Of a stretch of 64,000 nt of DNA, positions 33,872 through 46,816 are shown one piece after another. A program made the translations under genes and the position numbers. The notes beneath the pieces were generated by a model. It was not told the origin of the DNA. It was given only the letters and a program-made list of their open reading frames with translations, and searched no databases. Numbering within the stretch: position 1 is the stretch's first letter; every line of letters begins with the position of its first letter. Source of the DNA: Clytia hemisphaerica (lineage: Eukaryota > Cnidaria > Hydrozoa > Leptothecata > Clytiidae); NCBI GenBank assembly GCA_902728285.1, contig CACVBU010000871.1:124001-188000 (forward strand), in the 5' to 3' direction.

Positions 33872-34522
33872 CTTCCCTTTAATATTTTTAAAATCGATCA
33901 CGTGACAAAGTGAAAATTTTGTTCCTCAAAAACAAGAATGTGAAGAAAGAATATTATAGAAAATATAAAATTGAAAATAATTACATAGCGTGAAAATATT
34001 TTGGAAAAACTTTCCAACCCTTTAGTACAAACTGTTTCTATAACAGAACAGTCAAAATATATAATGACTAGTTGAGTTTTCTTTCACACATTTTTTGTGA
34101 ATATATTCTTTGTTTTTCTCTCATTTTTTTTTAATTAACCTCAATCTTTTTCTCCATTTTTTAAAACCATCACTGTATGAAGTCCTTAGTTTGAAACTCT
34201 TAAATATCACTAGAATAAAAATGGAAGAAATCGTTGTTGGGTTAGAGAGGAAATATACGTTTTCTATTGCTAGTCTCGCGGTTTTTCGCTTGCACTCTTC
34301 TTTGGGACAAATTAGTTTTGAATTAAAAAGAAGAAAATCCTTTTTCAACTATACATTTGCTGGTCTAGGAATTTTAACTGTTGAATTTATAGCATAATTG
34401 GTTTCGGTTTTGGCTATGCTCTTTTTATAATCGTCAAATTACTTGGTTTATTACTGTTTGATGCATTGGAGGTCTTCTTACTCCAAGGGAGGGAATTTCA
34501 TTGTCTCTTTCAGCTTTAATAT

Positions 34523-34575
34523 CCAGCTGCACAACGTTGTTTCAACGTCCATATAACTTTAGATAAACGTTGAAC
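34523..34575. mobile_element. AACGTT-rich palindromic MITE, copy 7, truncated
   Basis: Only CCAGCTGCACAACGTTG and part of the internal arm survive. Confidence 0.5.
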
Positions 34576-35404
34576 CATAATCTCCAACTGATCATCCATT
34601 CTGCGCAGAAAGCGCTCTTCTCTGAAGGGATGAGACGAGTTTAATGGCTTTCTTACGGAGCTACTGTATGGCCTTCAGAGTGAATAGATGCCACGCGTGG
34701 AGCAATCAGGGTCTGCTCGGAGAGACATCGTGTTTACAATAGAAATATGTTCTTATAAAATCACTTTTACTGCTCTTTTTGATACGTTTAATCTGATTAA
34801 AAAGAATTTCTTTAATGGATTCTTTGATAAAAAGAATAAAGGAATAAGGTCTCTTAGCTTGATTTGTTTGATTTTTTATGATTTATATCAATGGATGAGA
34901 TTAAGCATTTTTGATTAATTAACTGAGTTGGTGTTGGTTTTCTAAAAAAAAGTTTAGATGTTTTAGTTAATTTTGGTAGGGAGAACTACTGTTTGAACTG
35001 GTTTGAAAAATTTCAAGCTACAAAAAAGCCATCGCATTGAATTATCTGATTTGTGTTTGTTGGTCATTCTTTGTTCATGTATATGGATTTCTTCTCTGTA
35101 GTATATTATCTTTTTCATTTTTTTCAATATCGTCTGGTTGATCTGTTGATTGTGTTCTATTAGTTATGCCCCTCTGTCCCTGACCGACATTTTGACATTT
35201 GAACGGTTTCATCTCCATCGTTAAATTTTGAAAATAAAAATCGATGGGTATACTATTATCGTCATTTTTCAAAGTTGAGAGAGGCAAAAAGGAACTGCGA
35301 CCATTTCTAATTTGTTTGGAAATTTTTTTTTCATTCTGAATGTTTTCAGGAGCTCCAAATAAAGATTAGGAGGAGAAAGGATCCTTTTCAAAAATCCTTT
35401 GAGT

Positions 35405-35652
35405 ATACTTTTTTTTATAAGAACAAACTATATAAGAACATAAGGCTTCGATGGCCAAATGTTAAGAAACAAGTTAAGAACATTTTAATGCTTTTCGGAC
35501 TCTCTAAAACACCCGATTTTTTAAGAAAATGGACAAAAATACTAAAAAATGGGCGCAAATAAGAACATGTTAAGAACATTTTTAGCCTTAAAACTCAAAA
35601 AGTTTCGAAGGCTTCAAAAATTTTCAATGTTCTTATAAAAAAAAACGTGTAC
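35405..35652. mobile_element. TTCTTATAAGAAC MITE, copy A
   Basis: Bounded by TATAAGAACAAAC and GTTCTTATAAAAAA...ACGTGTA, with internal ATAAGGCTTCGATGGCC and AACACCCGATTTTTTAAG. About 250 bp. Confidence 0.65.
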
Positions 35653-38110
35653 CCTTATCAAAGGTCCTTTGAAGCTCAAGTTTTAAATGTTTGTTTTGAT
35701 TTTAAGCGGTGAGATATGATGTCTTAATGTCTGAAGCGGTTTTTGACGTCTTACTTTAATCTTATCGTCTCACCTTTTTATCCAGCTTGAAAGATATCGC
35801 TGTGACATTTACCTGGTTCGAAATACGATTTTGGAGAGAAAAAATGATCGGAATTTTATGGAATAGTACAGTCAAACCTCAATAATTCGTCAAAACTTTT
35901 GAGGATTTCAAATTGTCTTGTCGTCTCATGGCCCCCGTCACCGGGGGGGCAGGGGGGCCATGGCCCCCCCAATATTTGCAAAGTATTTTTTTTTTACTTT
36001 GAAAAATCTTATATATACCGTTTAGAGGGGTGAAATAAGGGCAAAAAGTCGAAAATTTCCTTCGTCGCCCAACCATGGTGGGCGACATATTTTTTTGGCC
36101 CCCTCAATTCGATGCACACGCCGGGGGCCTGCGTCTGCTGTTTATAAGAGGAGTCAATTGAAGGCACTTTTAAAACACTATGTCTTATGGACCATTGGTA
36201 TTGTTTCGTTTTTCTTTGAGAACGTTCTACATATTCGATTCTCGTTGCCTGCTTTAAATTTGAAAATGTGTGACCGTAAATGGAACTCCAATATTCAGTC
36301 ATTTCAGAGAAAGGGGGTAAATGATGTTAAGCTCGTTTTTGACTAACCTAGGAGCGCTGGCAATAGCGGCAGTTCAATCGAGCATATCCCAATCGTGGTT
36401 GACAATTTATCGGAATGGCCCTATTGGTATTGATGTACCATTTGCTGGTTTAGTAGAGAGACTATTCCCCAGCTTTTCTTTTCTTTTTTCAAATTATACT
36501 GTGCGTACTGTCTAAATGACCTCTACTCAGGGAGAAAAAAAATAATTGATCAAATTATTTTCAACATTGAAGAGGGAAGATGGGTTCACTGGAAAACAAA
36601 TATTTAGCAAGATTCGGGAATATACGCTTTCGTATACGATATTACCCTCACTTATTTTAAGTCAGTGATAATTGGGAAAATAAATATACTCCATTTCTCC
36701 TTGAATTGTTCTTTCCGAAAAGGAAATTTCTTATTAAAACTGAGTCTTATTACGCAACCATTTTGATTCCTTGAAATGTTGAAGTTTTTTGTCTTGATTG
36801 CTCTCTGTGTTGTGATATTTGTGATGGAAAAATTTAAGAAGGGTTATTGTAAAACTCAGCATGCGTAAACAGCATAATTTTATTTTTGCCACCTCCAAGT
36901 TAGAAGTTATTTATAAGATGGCCTGCTTCCATTTTCTCTTCTTTTGTTTTTCTTTTTCATCACTTTTGTGACAGCTTTCCAGAAAATGTTGGTGATTTGT
37001 ATGATATATAGATACCACGAAACATTGCGCTGTACATCATTTTTGAATACCTGACACTATAATCCATACTCTAGTATCACGGTACTCGATTTTCTTTGCA
37101 TACCTTAAGGGAACTAATTTTCACAGAACTTGTTTTTGCGGTTCAGGGGTACTAAACTGGCGCATTTTTTGGAAATAATTTTCCACGTTTTGCCGTAATT
37201 TTTATTAAAATTGCATTTTGCGGAACTAATTTTTGCATTAGACACCCAAAACGCGAAAATTAGTTCCCGTGAGAATTAATTCCGTGAAAATTAGCTCCCA
37301 TAATGGTAGTGGTATTTTTGGATATTCACTTGCCAAGTGTCAGTGGGAATCGAAGGACTGGGGTAAAAAAGAACCCCGATTTTGTGTTTATTTTGATATA
37401 TCAAAACGAAAACACATGTAATGAAGATTTTCCCTTCGAGAAAACACCTTACGAAAGTGAATTTCCTTGTTTTTGCACCAAAATTTTCATTATTTTCAAT
37501 TTTCAATAGAAATGTTGGCCTTTCACCAAATTAGTTTTCACCTACACCTACAACGAGCATGAATTTTACAATACTTTTAAGTGAAATTTCAAATTTTTGC
37601 AAAAATGAGTGAAAATCATTTAGTCTAGGGACAACCTTTTTATATTAATAAAATGTATTGCGAGGGGGTTGAAATTATATCAAAACCTTTTAATTAAAGT
37701 CTGTTGGAAAAGTTTATAACATTTCATGGGGGAAGACTTTGGTCTATGGAGTTTTGTGCAGGTGGAATCAATTTGATTTTAGATGCTATATAAGTTTTTC
37801 TTTCAAAAGTCTCATATTGTAGTGGATAGTGAGGTTTTCAGAGTGAAATATTTAGCTTTCTTGTATATTAATCTTGACACCAATCGTTCATAGTTAATGT
37901 TGTGAAGCTAGGAAAGTGAGGAATTTAGTCATATGTTTTTTTCTCTTACTGTTAGGGATGAGGAATTTAGCCTACATTCACCAATAGATCTGGGTGAACC
38001 GAAATTCTGACAAAGAATGTACGAGGCAGGAAGAGTTTTTAGGGTCTATCTCAAGACTAAATCGGTTCAGATTTTTTTTAGTCAACGAATCAAGATCTTT
38101 ATTTTCGCCT

Positions 38111-38365
38111 TACACGTTTTTATAAGGACATCCTAATTTTTTTGAAGCCTTCAGATATTTTTAACCTTTAGTTTTAAGCCTAAAAATGTTCTTAACCAGT
38201 TCTTATTTTCACTCACTTTTTAGAATAATTTTGTGCCGTTTTTTAAGAATTGGACAATATTTAGGAGTCCATAAAGCTTAAATTGTTCTTAACTCGTTCT
38301 TAACATTTCGGCCATCAAAGCCTTATGTTCTTATATAGTTTGCTCTTATTGTATAAAAAATGTAC
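38111..38365. mobile_element. TTCTTATAAGAAC MITE, copy B (inverse)
   Basis: Starts TACACGTTTTTATAAGGAC and ends CTTATGTTCTTATATAG...AATGTA, with the same interior as copy A in reverse. Confidence 0.65.
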
Positions 38366-38717
38366 CCCGTGTTGATTGGGTCCAAAATTGGAAACAATGT
38401 ATTTAGTGGATCTTACTCGCCCCAGGAAGGAGAATTTTGTCAAAGGTCTTCACGGTGTTTTCTGTGTTTGCTAGAAAATAGTTTTACTTGGTAATTCATA
38501 GCCAACTCAAATCAAAAACACCTACCAAAATGACGTCATTATCTCAGTGGGTATCAGAACTGTCTCTATAGTTTTATTTGGAAGTGTAACGAACACTCAA
38601 ATTGAAAAAAATCTAAATATTTGAGAAATGATGCTCTTTTTATGAACTACGCCTACCTACGCTTCTCTTTTTAAAGAAATCTTTCATGTCCTTTTGATAT
38701 CTCTCTTCTTAAAATAA

Positions 38718-38780
38718 AAATTATAGAAGATAAAGAAAATGAAGAAAGTTTCTTCATTTTCTTTATCTTCTATAATTTTA
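38718..38780. repeat. Near-perfect A/T-rich palindrome
   Basis: Stem of about 31 bp (AAAATTATAGAAGATAAAG ... CTTTATCTTCTATAATTTT) with almost no loop. It could extrude as a cruciform or fold in RNA. Confidence 0.8.
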
Positions 38781-39704
38781 TTTTCTTTATCCTCTGATTT
38801 ATTATTTCGCTTGTGTGTGAGGATGCCTTCCTTTTTGAAATTCAGTTTCTTTTGACTTTATCCTTTTCCCAAAATTTTTCATCCCCTTTTTTTACCTTTA
38901 AAACTCTGCATGTAAAAGCGTTTAGAAACACGTAAGGATACAGAGCTTTTTCGGGATCCATGGATCTAAATAGGAAGATTTTACTTTGCGTATTTCTGAC
39001 ACAAAGGATTTGAATTTTCAACCAATCAAATAATGGCATGCCATGTTGTGTGTCGGAATCATGCCTCTTTTTATCGAAACCCCTTATGTCCTTAGCGAGA
39101 GTTATTTTCAAATACATTTTCATGCAGAAATTTTATGTAACTTGGTTTTACCTGAACTGTGATTGAATTTTCAAAGGTTGGAGTATTTTTAAATACGATG
39201 TTTTGATATGTTTGACTTATGATGTAAACGATTATATGGTAAATTTTTAATTCCCCCACTAGACGGTGATTTTTTTATGCATTGCTTCTGATTTTAGAAT
39301 GTAAAAATTTTTGGGAGGAAAACCAGGTGGAAATAGAAACATCCAGCTATTTGTCTGCATGTTTATTTTCATTCATTTCACGTGTCTTAAATTGCGGGAT
39401 CGTCACCGTCATACTTCGAGTAATTTGTATAAGTAGATTAAGAAATTATGAGTTCCGTGACGTAAGAAGAGGAATTGAAGTTGGTCGTCTCGAATATCAA
39501 CTCAGTAGATATTAGATATATGCTTTCGGTAGGTTAAGCATGTTTGTTATCAAAACATTGATATTCATGTATATTGTGTCATAAGTCATATCTACTATAT
39601 CTTGTTGATGAAGTTGTTTAATGTGTCTGTTTGTCCCTGTTATGTTGTCTCTTGATTTGGTTGGAATTTGTGTTTTGATATATATTGTTATAAAGGTATA
39701 TATG

Positions 39705-39905
39705 GCCCCCCAGCGGTTTGCATGAATGCGTGAATGGGCTTTTTCATTTGCGTGAATGCGTGAAAATTAAAAGAAAATTGCGTGAATGCGTGAATTGGAA
39801 AAGTTTACGTGGACAAAAATTGCGTGAATAAACCATTGCGTGAATGTGTGAATTTGGGAAAAAAATTTGTGTGATTGCGTGAATTGAAGGTCCGCTGGGG
39901 GGGGG
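39705..39905. repeat. GCGTGAATG-containing interspersed repeat, copy 2
   Basis: CAGCGGTTTGCATGAATGCG at the left and GTGAATTGAAGGTCCGCTGG at the right, with at least six TGCGTGAA words. A fragment also lies near 48290-48350 in inverse orientation. Confidence 0.55.
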
Positions 39906-40857
39906 GCGTATATTGTATAGATTAGTAATGTTTTCTTAAAATATGTAAGTGACTAAAGAAGTATAACTACATTCCTCGAACGCTTTGCTGAGTACTAAGG
40001 TAGAAATTGTTTAAAAAGGACCAAAGTATTCTTTCACTCTTTTTAATAAGCTCAATGACACTCAAAATGCCGAAAAATAACTTAAGAACAAATGTTGAGT
40101 CTGAAATTGCTGATTTTTTAAAGTGTGGAAGTTAGGAATTGAAAATAGGCCAAAAAACCTCAACTTTTATCTAAAAATAAAAGCTGGGCAAGAACAACTT
40201 GAAGTTCAAAGAGTATTTTGGTCGATTTTCCTAAGAAATTGGGTGTTTTAGAGTTCACAAAGCCTTAAAATGTTCTTAACTTGTTCTTAAGATTTTGGCC
40301 ATCTTAGCCTTATGTTCTTAAAACACCCAATTGTTAGCTTGTTCTTATAAAAAACGTGTATTAAAAAAAAGTTAAGTTTCCCATTTCCCATAGATATTTA
40401 TCCTCTGGATTTTACTATGACTGAACGGTTTATACATTAAAATTTCTCAGCGTGCCTGTCATAATAAAATAAATCTGGTTCAAGTTGAACATAAATATTT
40501 TCAATACATACTATATATCAAAAGCTTATGTTTCATGTTTTACAGTGTTATAAGAACATACCACTTTGACTTAAATCCAAAGTGTTCAACTTTCTTTAGC
40601 GAATTTCATCCAGGTAGAAAACTGAAACTGGACTGAAACAGTCTGTATAAGCTACACAATTGAACTACCTTATAAGAAAAGAAGCCCAAAACTAAAATAT
40701 CAACCTTAAAATAATATACTCATAAATCTTGGTTAAGAGATTTTCTGTTTCTTACCAAAAAATGTGCGGGCTTATGATCACATACCTTAAAAATATGTAT
40801 TGACGCTATTCTATGCTTATCAATACCACCACTCTCTTATAATATTTTTCTCATAAA

Positions 40858-41119
40858 GTACACGTTCATTTTTTTATAAGAACATCCAAAATTTTTGAAG
40901 CCCTCCTACGTTCGTAATTTGTTTTAGTTTCAAGGCTAAAAACGTTCTTAAATATTCTTAAAAATTAGCTATTTTTTGTATGTTTTAGTGCATTTTCCTG
41001 AGAAATTGGGTGTTTTAGAGTCGATGAAGCCTTTAAAAATGTTCTTGACTTGTTCCTAATATTTTGGTCAGCGAAACCTTTATATTCTTATGTAGTTTGT
41101 TCTTATGAAAAATGTGTAA
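40858..41119. mobile_element. TTCTTATAAGAAC MITE, copy C (inverse)
   Basis: Starts GTACACGTTCATTTTTTTA and ends TTGTTCTTATGAAAAATGTG. The interior has AATTGGGTGTTTTAGAGTC as in copy D. A partial relative lies just upstream at about 40185-40353. Confidence 0.6.
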
Positions 41120-42956
41120 TACACAGTTGAGAAAGTTTGTAATAGGGATTATAAAGATAAAATTTTGACATTCCTCAATTTGTTGAGTTTGTCACTACTT
41201 GCTTGCTACGACTACTATATCGTAATTTAGAGGATGAGAAAAAAAATATTTTGTTTTTAATGGTTGGTCTGAACGAAAATATTCAGTTTCATTTATTTAA
41301 AAAGTTTTGTTGCCTTACTGTTTCTTTAGACAATAGTTTTTTTCAAGCTTCTTCACTATGCGTTCTGTAATGAAATGTTTTTGTGTCTGGCTAAATGTTG
41401 GTTGATGTGTTTATAATAATGGGTGGCACCCCTAATTATTGATCCAAGTTTATTACGATCAATTCTATAATATTTAGCAGTAAACAGTGGTTTTCATGTT
41501 TTTTATGTAAAACCTCCATAATCAACTTCAATGGTTGTATTGGGGCTTTCTGGATCTTATCAATCATCGAAGTTGGGTGGGAGACTTGGGGAACTAATAA
41601 GCATAGATTGGAGTTGTCTTTGAGGCTAACTGCCAAAATATTGCAGAGCTGGTTGAAGTTAGTACGTAAATTGACGTAAATACAGTTGTTGAAAATATCT
41701 GTAAATGTAGTCGTAATGTAGTCTCAGGTGACCAGTTTGGAGCTTGTTAGCCATTACCAGATAAAATGGGGGCGATGATGATTTTTACTGGGCTGAGATT
41801 TTTCACTTTCTATTTCTAAAGCTTAAAGAAACAAAGGGGATTCTTCGAATGTTCATCATATTTTTCTTACCGATCGAGGTCGATTATGCAATAAGAAGAA
41901 TTTAAATATTTTAATATCAGAACCCAGCTTATAAGAACATTTATAGGCTGAAATTTTTGGAACAAATTAAGAGCATTGTAAGAACATGACCAGCCTGAAA
42001 ATTGAAGAGCATCCGAATTCATAAGAAACGTTCGTAATTGAAATAATAATTTTTCTTAGACTGTAAATTAGAGCACATTTGTTCGACTTTTAAGCCAATT
42101 TTTATAGCCCTATTTAATTTGTATCTAATAATAATCAATTTAAATCAGTTCATAAGGACATTTTTAGGCTCAAAATTGTCAAAAAAATAAGCGCATCGAA
42201 GCTTTTCAATTTTTAATCAATCTAAAAAGACATTGAATTAAAAAAAACGTGTAGGTTGGGTTAAATTGATTGTTTCAACTCGTCGAGTATAGTATTAAAT
42301 GATATGGTAAAATATTTTTGTTGTATTTTTGCCAGTGCTCATAATCCTTTAAAATGTGTGACTTGGGAGCTTGTTTATCAAATTTATAATTAGTACATAA
42401 CATTACTAAATATAGATTTTCAGATATTTTAAATAAAAACCTTTGAGCTGATTACTTTCTAAGCATTGATTTGACCTTATAAAGACGCATGGGAAAATAA
42501 TTAATCTGAGAGCTTACTATCAATGCCAGCACTTAACTATAAGAATATTTTAAAGTTTAAATTTGATCTCGAACTTCAAATAGTTTTCACAGTCTTTAAA
42601 AACAGTTTTGACAATTACACTCATGTGCGTAAATTTCCAATCCTTTCCAAATCTGTTCTTTGTTATGAATTGAAATATGTCAGGTGCCTGATATGCCTGA
42701 CACCTGTTTCAATCTGGGGGATCAGGCGTTCCAACAGAGATTGTAAGGTTTAACTGGTTATGTGACCACAATTTGGCGACTTTTTTTTTCAAAGTTTTAA
42801 GTTTGTACAAATTTCTTGTTGGTCCATGCTTGCCAGTTTTTTTTTTAATATCGAAACTGTCTATATATGTATATTTTGGATTGAGGTATCCAATATCAGT
42901 TAGGGACAGACGAGCAATATATTCATTGTGAAGTCTATGTTCTTAACTTCTGTTCC

Positions 42957-43198
42957 CACACGTTTTTAATAAGAATATAAGCCTTCGGATGCTCTTAACT
43001 TTTTAGTTTTAAGGCTAAAATGTTCTTATAATGTTCTTATTTTCACCAATTTTAGAGTATTTTTGTGCAATTTCATACGAAATTCGTTGTTTTAGAGTCT
43101 GCAAAGCCTTGAAATGTTTTATTAACTTGTTCTTAATATTTTTGCCATCGAAGCCTTATGTTCTTTTATAGTCTGTTCTTATAAAAAAAAACGTGTAT
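42957..43198. mobile_element. TTCTTATAAGAAC MITE, copy D (inverse)
   Basis: Starts CACACGTTTTTAATAAGAAT and ends CTTATAAAAAAAAACGTGTA. A more eroded relative is at about 41934-42255. Confidence 0.6.
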
Positions 43199-44418
43199 GA
43201 AAAATCAAGCTCATTGATTGTTGTGAAGAGGAGGCAGGATGAAATGTTCAAGATCATAGGATAGGATAATTATTTATACATACTAATTAAAACTCCTTTT
43301 TAATTGCTTTCTCTTAGCGTCAATCTGATGTTCATTATGTAAAGAGTTTGAGAAAAATTGTGTTTTATTTTAGCTCATGATGTGTGGTATGTGCTTTTTA
43401 TTTCGTTGATTTGTTTTTGTTTTGATCTTATTTTGTTGTTTTTGAGTATTGGGAGCTTCAGAAATTAGGTTTTGTTTATTGGGAGGTGTAGATTTGGGTA
43501 TAGCGAAATTCTATCCTTCATGATTTAAATTCAAATGTATCGATACCACTGTTTAGCCAATCAAATTTATACTTGATTTCAACATAAATGGAAAATAATT
43601 TTTCTCTCTGTTAGTCTTTAGGATCGTTTTTCTCTCCAAGGTAACATTTGAACTGATAGAAAGAAAGTAGCTCCAGTCTGACTTATGTAAGCAATGACAA
43701 TATGGTCCATTTTATAAAAAAATTCATTGTTCCTGATGATGGCACTCGAATGAGATCGAAACGTTTATAAATAAATTTTAAATTTACAAAAAACAAGAAT
43801 GAGGCTTCTGTGCTTGAATTTTCTTTTAAAAACCTTCAGTGGGATCAACTTATATGAATGACAATGGTATTTTCCAGGCAATTTTGACTTCCATTTTGAA
43901 AGGAATTTGTACATTCACAATAATTATTGGAGACAGGAAAATTCTTTCATTTCTATTACCGATATCATCTTGCACAAAGACATTAAAGGAAATTTCATTG
44001 ATACATGATTGTGTGTTCTTGTATAATTAAAACATTTCCGACTTAGTTTCTACATAAATTAAGCGGTTCGTGACTTTGTGACTACCTATTTCTGAAGATT
44101 TCTTGTTTATATCAAGGTTGGACCCCCTACCCACTGGAAAATTCAATTAAGATTTTGTCCTTGGTGGGGAAAATACCCTACAATTTCAGCCTCACTTGAA
44201 AATTGACTTTGCACTCCCAAACTATCCCCACTGAATTTTTCAACATAGGAACGATAAAATTTCTATCCCCACTGGGATTATTTTCCATAGACATTTTCAT
44301 CTCACTGTGGGAAGAGGTTCCACCGGGGTTGTGAGACAGGGTGCATTGAAATGCATTAAAACTTTTTAATCATTCAAAAGCTATTGGAGAAGGTAGTACA
44401 AACAAGAGTCGATTTGTA

Positions 44419-46816
44419 GAGTCTGCTAAATCGCGTGCCAACGTGCCATGCGTGCCAACGTGCCTTGGCGTGCCAGCGTGCCAACGTACCAGCGTGCCAT
44501 CCAAATTTGGCGTGTCATTAAAATTTCGGCGTGCCATCCGAATTTTGGCGTGCCATCCGAATTTCGGCGTGCTCGTCCGAATTTTTACCGAAATTTCGGT
44601 AAAGCTTGGGGGAGAAGATGACACAACTTGGACCCCCCCCCCCAATATGGACCCCAATATGGACCCCCTCAAAATTAGCGGGAAAGCATTTTCAAGGTGT
44701 ATACATCAATTTACAACAAGATGTTTTCTCGTGCTCAATAGCAGGATGCTGGCGGTGCAAATGGATATAGATTGTCATGCAATGAAAACATTAAATGCTC
44801 CAAGAGAGCTGTTTTAGAGATATGAAAATAGTAGTACTTTTATTATTATTTTATTATTTTCATTTTTATATGAACAGAGCATTACATAACAAAAGTTTTG
44901 AAGGGGATACACGTGTTTCTTCCACGCGAAAGGCAGTAGTCTACCTGTCATTTTCTTGACAAAGTGACACTTTTTGACAAAATTATTATATATATATAAA
45001 TTTACTATTCCCTATTCCTAGGTTGAATAGGATGCAAGTCCGTTTTGATATCAAAATAGACTTGCATCAAATTCTCGTCAATAAATAAATGTAAATGTAA
45101 ATAAATAAAATTCTGGATAACCCAGTCTCATCATAGAAAATAATATCTATTTTCTCCTTTTCAATGCATCATTACATAAGCCATCAATGCCCAAATTTTC
45201 ATTGGCCATTACCTGTTCCATCAGAGACCTAACTGGTCGGCCTCTTTTGGTGTACTTGTCATCATTAAAAGTAAGCTTTTTGACATTTCGATTCACTTGC
45301 ATATGGATTACATGAGCAACGTAATTGCGTTGCTGATTTTTAATAAATACACTCACATCCTTTGTGTCACAAATTTCATGTAAACGAACATTACTAATCA
45401 TCATTCGAAAATCATTCTCCACTTCGTTTACGTGTTTCATGCCATTACGAATCATACGTCTAAGGAACATACGATATGTTGCATCAATGCGATCATATTG
45501 GTTCTGGGTGATATTCCAATTCTGACATGCATAGGTCAATCTACTACGAACGAAGCTGTTCAAGAATTTTACACGCGTTTTCAAGTTGATTTGAAAGTTT
45601 TGCAGTAAATTTGATAATTCATTAAACTTAACGGATGAAATTTGAATTCTGTTATTTATTTCGACGTTACCTGAATTTGGTTCCAAATAGTCTATATGGC
45701 AGCCAAGGTATTTGAATTTTTGAACATTTTTCAGCGGAGAGCCATCAATCGAAATTATGGTTGCCGGGTATTCATTTGTATTTGGGTTTTCACCGTTGAT
45801 AATCATTGTCTCCGTTTTAGAGGTGTTTATTGTCAGACCAAAATTTTTGAATACAGAGTTCAGTAGATTTGCAGAATTGTTGAGACAGATGTGATTTGTG
45901 AGAAACAGAACTAAGTCGTCGGCATATCCACACAAGGGTAATGTGGAGGAGCCGTTCAAGTCAATGCTTTGTTCTCTGAGTGTGTATCGTTCTTCCCTTG
46001 TCAAACTCCTGGGGTTGATACGATACTTGTGTTCGAAGAATTGGGTATTGGTAGATTTTTCGATAAATACGCGCACCACAAAGTCAATGAATAAATTGAA
46101 AAGGAAGGGGCTCTCTGGACCACCTTGTCGGACACCCGAAGTTGTTTGAAATGTTTCGCCTTCATACGTTAGGCTTGTGTATGCATACAATTTTTCAAGA
46201 ATACTGATTACATGAGGTGATTGGTTTGCAGCAAAGCGTAGCTTGATAGAATCGAACAGCCACTTCCTTGGAATGTGGTCGAATGCAGCTGTTAGGTCGA
46301 CAAAGAGAAGGAATAGAGGTTGCTTTTTTCGGTGGGCGATTTGATGGATACGTTTTACGGTGTAGATGCCGTCAGTGACATGGCAATTAAGTGGGATACC
46401 TGCAAGCTTTATTACACCAAATATTTCAATTGTACCGAATGAGATGCCTTTGATATAGATGGATAAATATTGGGGTTTGTGTAATTCGCGATTCACGATG
46501 CACGATGTGCGATCCATGTATAATTTATGGCACGCCGAAATTCAGATGGCACGCCAAAATTTGGATGGTACGCCGGAATAAGGATGGCACGCCGGAATAA
46601 GGATAGCACGCCAAAATTCGGATGGCACGCCGAAATTCGGATGGAACGCCGAAATTCGGATGGCACGCCGAAATTCGGATGGCACGCCAAATTTGGATGG
46701 CACGCTGGCACGTTGGCACGCCGAAATTCGGATGGCACGCCAAATTTGGATGGCACGCTGGCACGTTGGCACGCTTCAAAACCGCTGGCACGCGTGGCAC
46801 GCGATTTAGCAGACTC
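44419..46816. mobile_element. 2.4-kb foldback element with tandem-repeat inverted ends and 9-bp duplication
   Basis: The ends are GAGTCTGCTAAATCGCGTGCC at the left and its inverse at the right, with a perfect 9-bp direct duplication CGATTTGTA (44410-44418 and 46817-46825). The inverted ends (44419 to about 44590; about 46524-46816) are made of 19-bp units GGCACGCCGAAATTCGGAT. A 9-bp duplication is typical of Mutator-like elements, and internally repetitive ends are typical of foldback elements. No transposase is seen; the interior holds a reverse transcriptase remnant. Confidence 0.85.
45147..46490 (-). pseudogene. Non-LTR retrotransposon reverse transcriptase, 5'-truncated
   Basis: One long minus-strand frame encodes the fingers/palm and thumb of a LINE-type reverse transcriptase: FVDLTAAFDHIPRKWLF (motif A), TTSGVRQGGPESPFLFN (motif B), GYADDLVLF (motif C), KTETMIING and FKYLGCHID. 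A C-terminal region then reads RSRLTYACQNW and KRGRPVRSL. The endonuclease and the start of the RT domain are missing, so it is a dead 5'-truncated copy. It lies inside the foldback element at 44419-46816. The same family recurs at 54640-56461. I cannot assign the clade with confidence. Confidence 0.8.

Larger units (their letters stand above)
32255..44409. other. Gene-poor repeat region
   Basis: No convincing exon is seen over about 12 kb. It contains the 33640-33871 repeat, four full and two partial copies of a TTCTTATAAGAAC-type MITE, a C/G-rich inverted element near 35930-36130, a GGGAACTAATTTTCAC element near 37108-37302, a long A/T palindrome (38718-38780) and the GCGTGAATG repeat at 39705. 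Minus-strand open stretches at 38842-39123 and 41436-41636 look protein-like but have no recognisable family. Confidence 0.45.

Noticed and set aside
38842-39123. Minus-strand 93-codon frame
   Set aside because: Low-complexity AT-rich surroundings, no motif and no splice partners seen; chance frame or old remnant.
41436-41636. Minus-strand 66-codon frame
   Set aside because: Reads somewhat like protein but stands alone among MITEs, with no start context or family.
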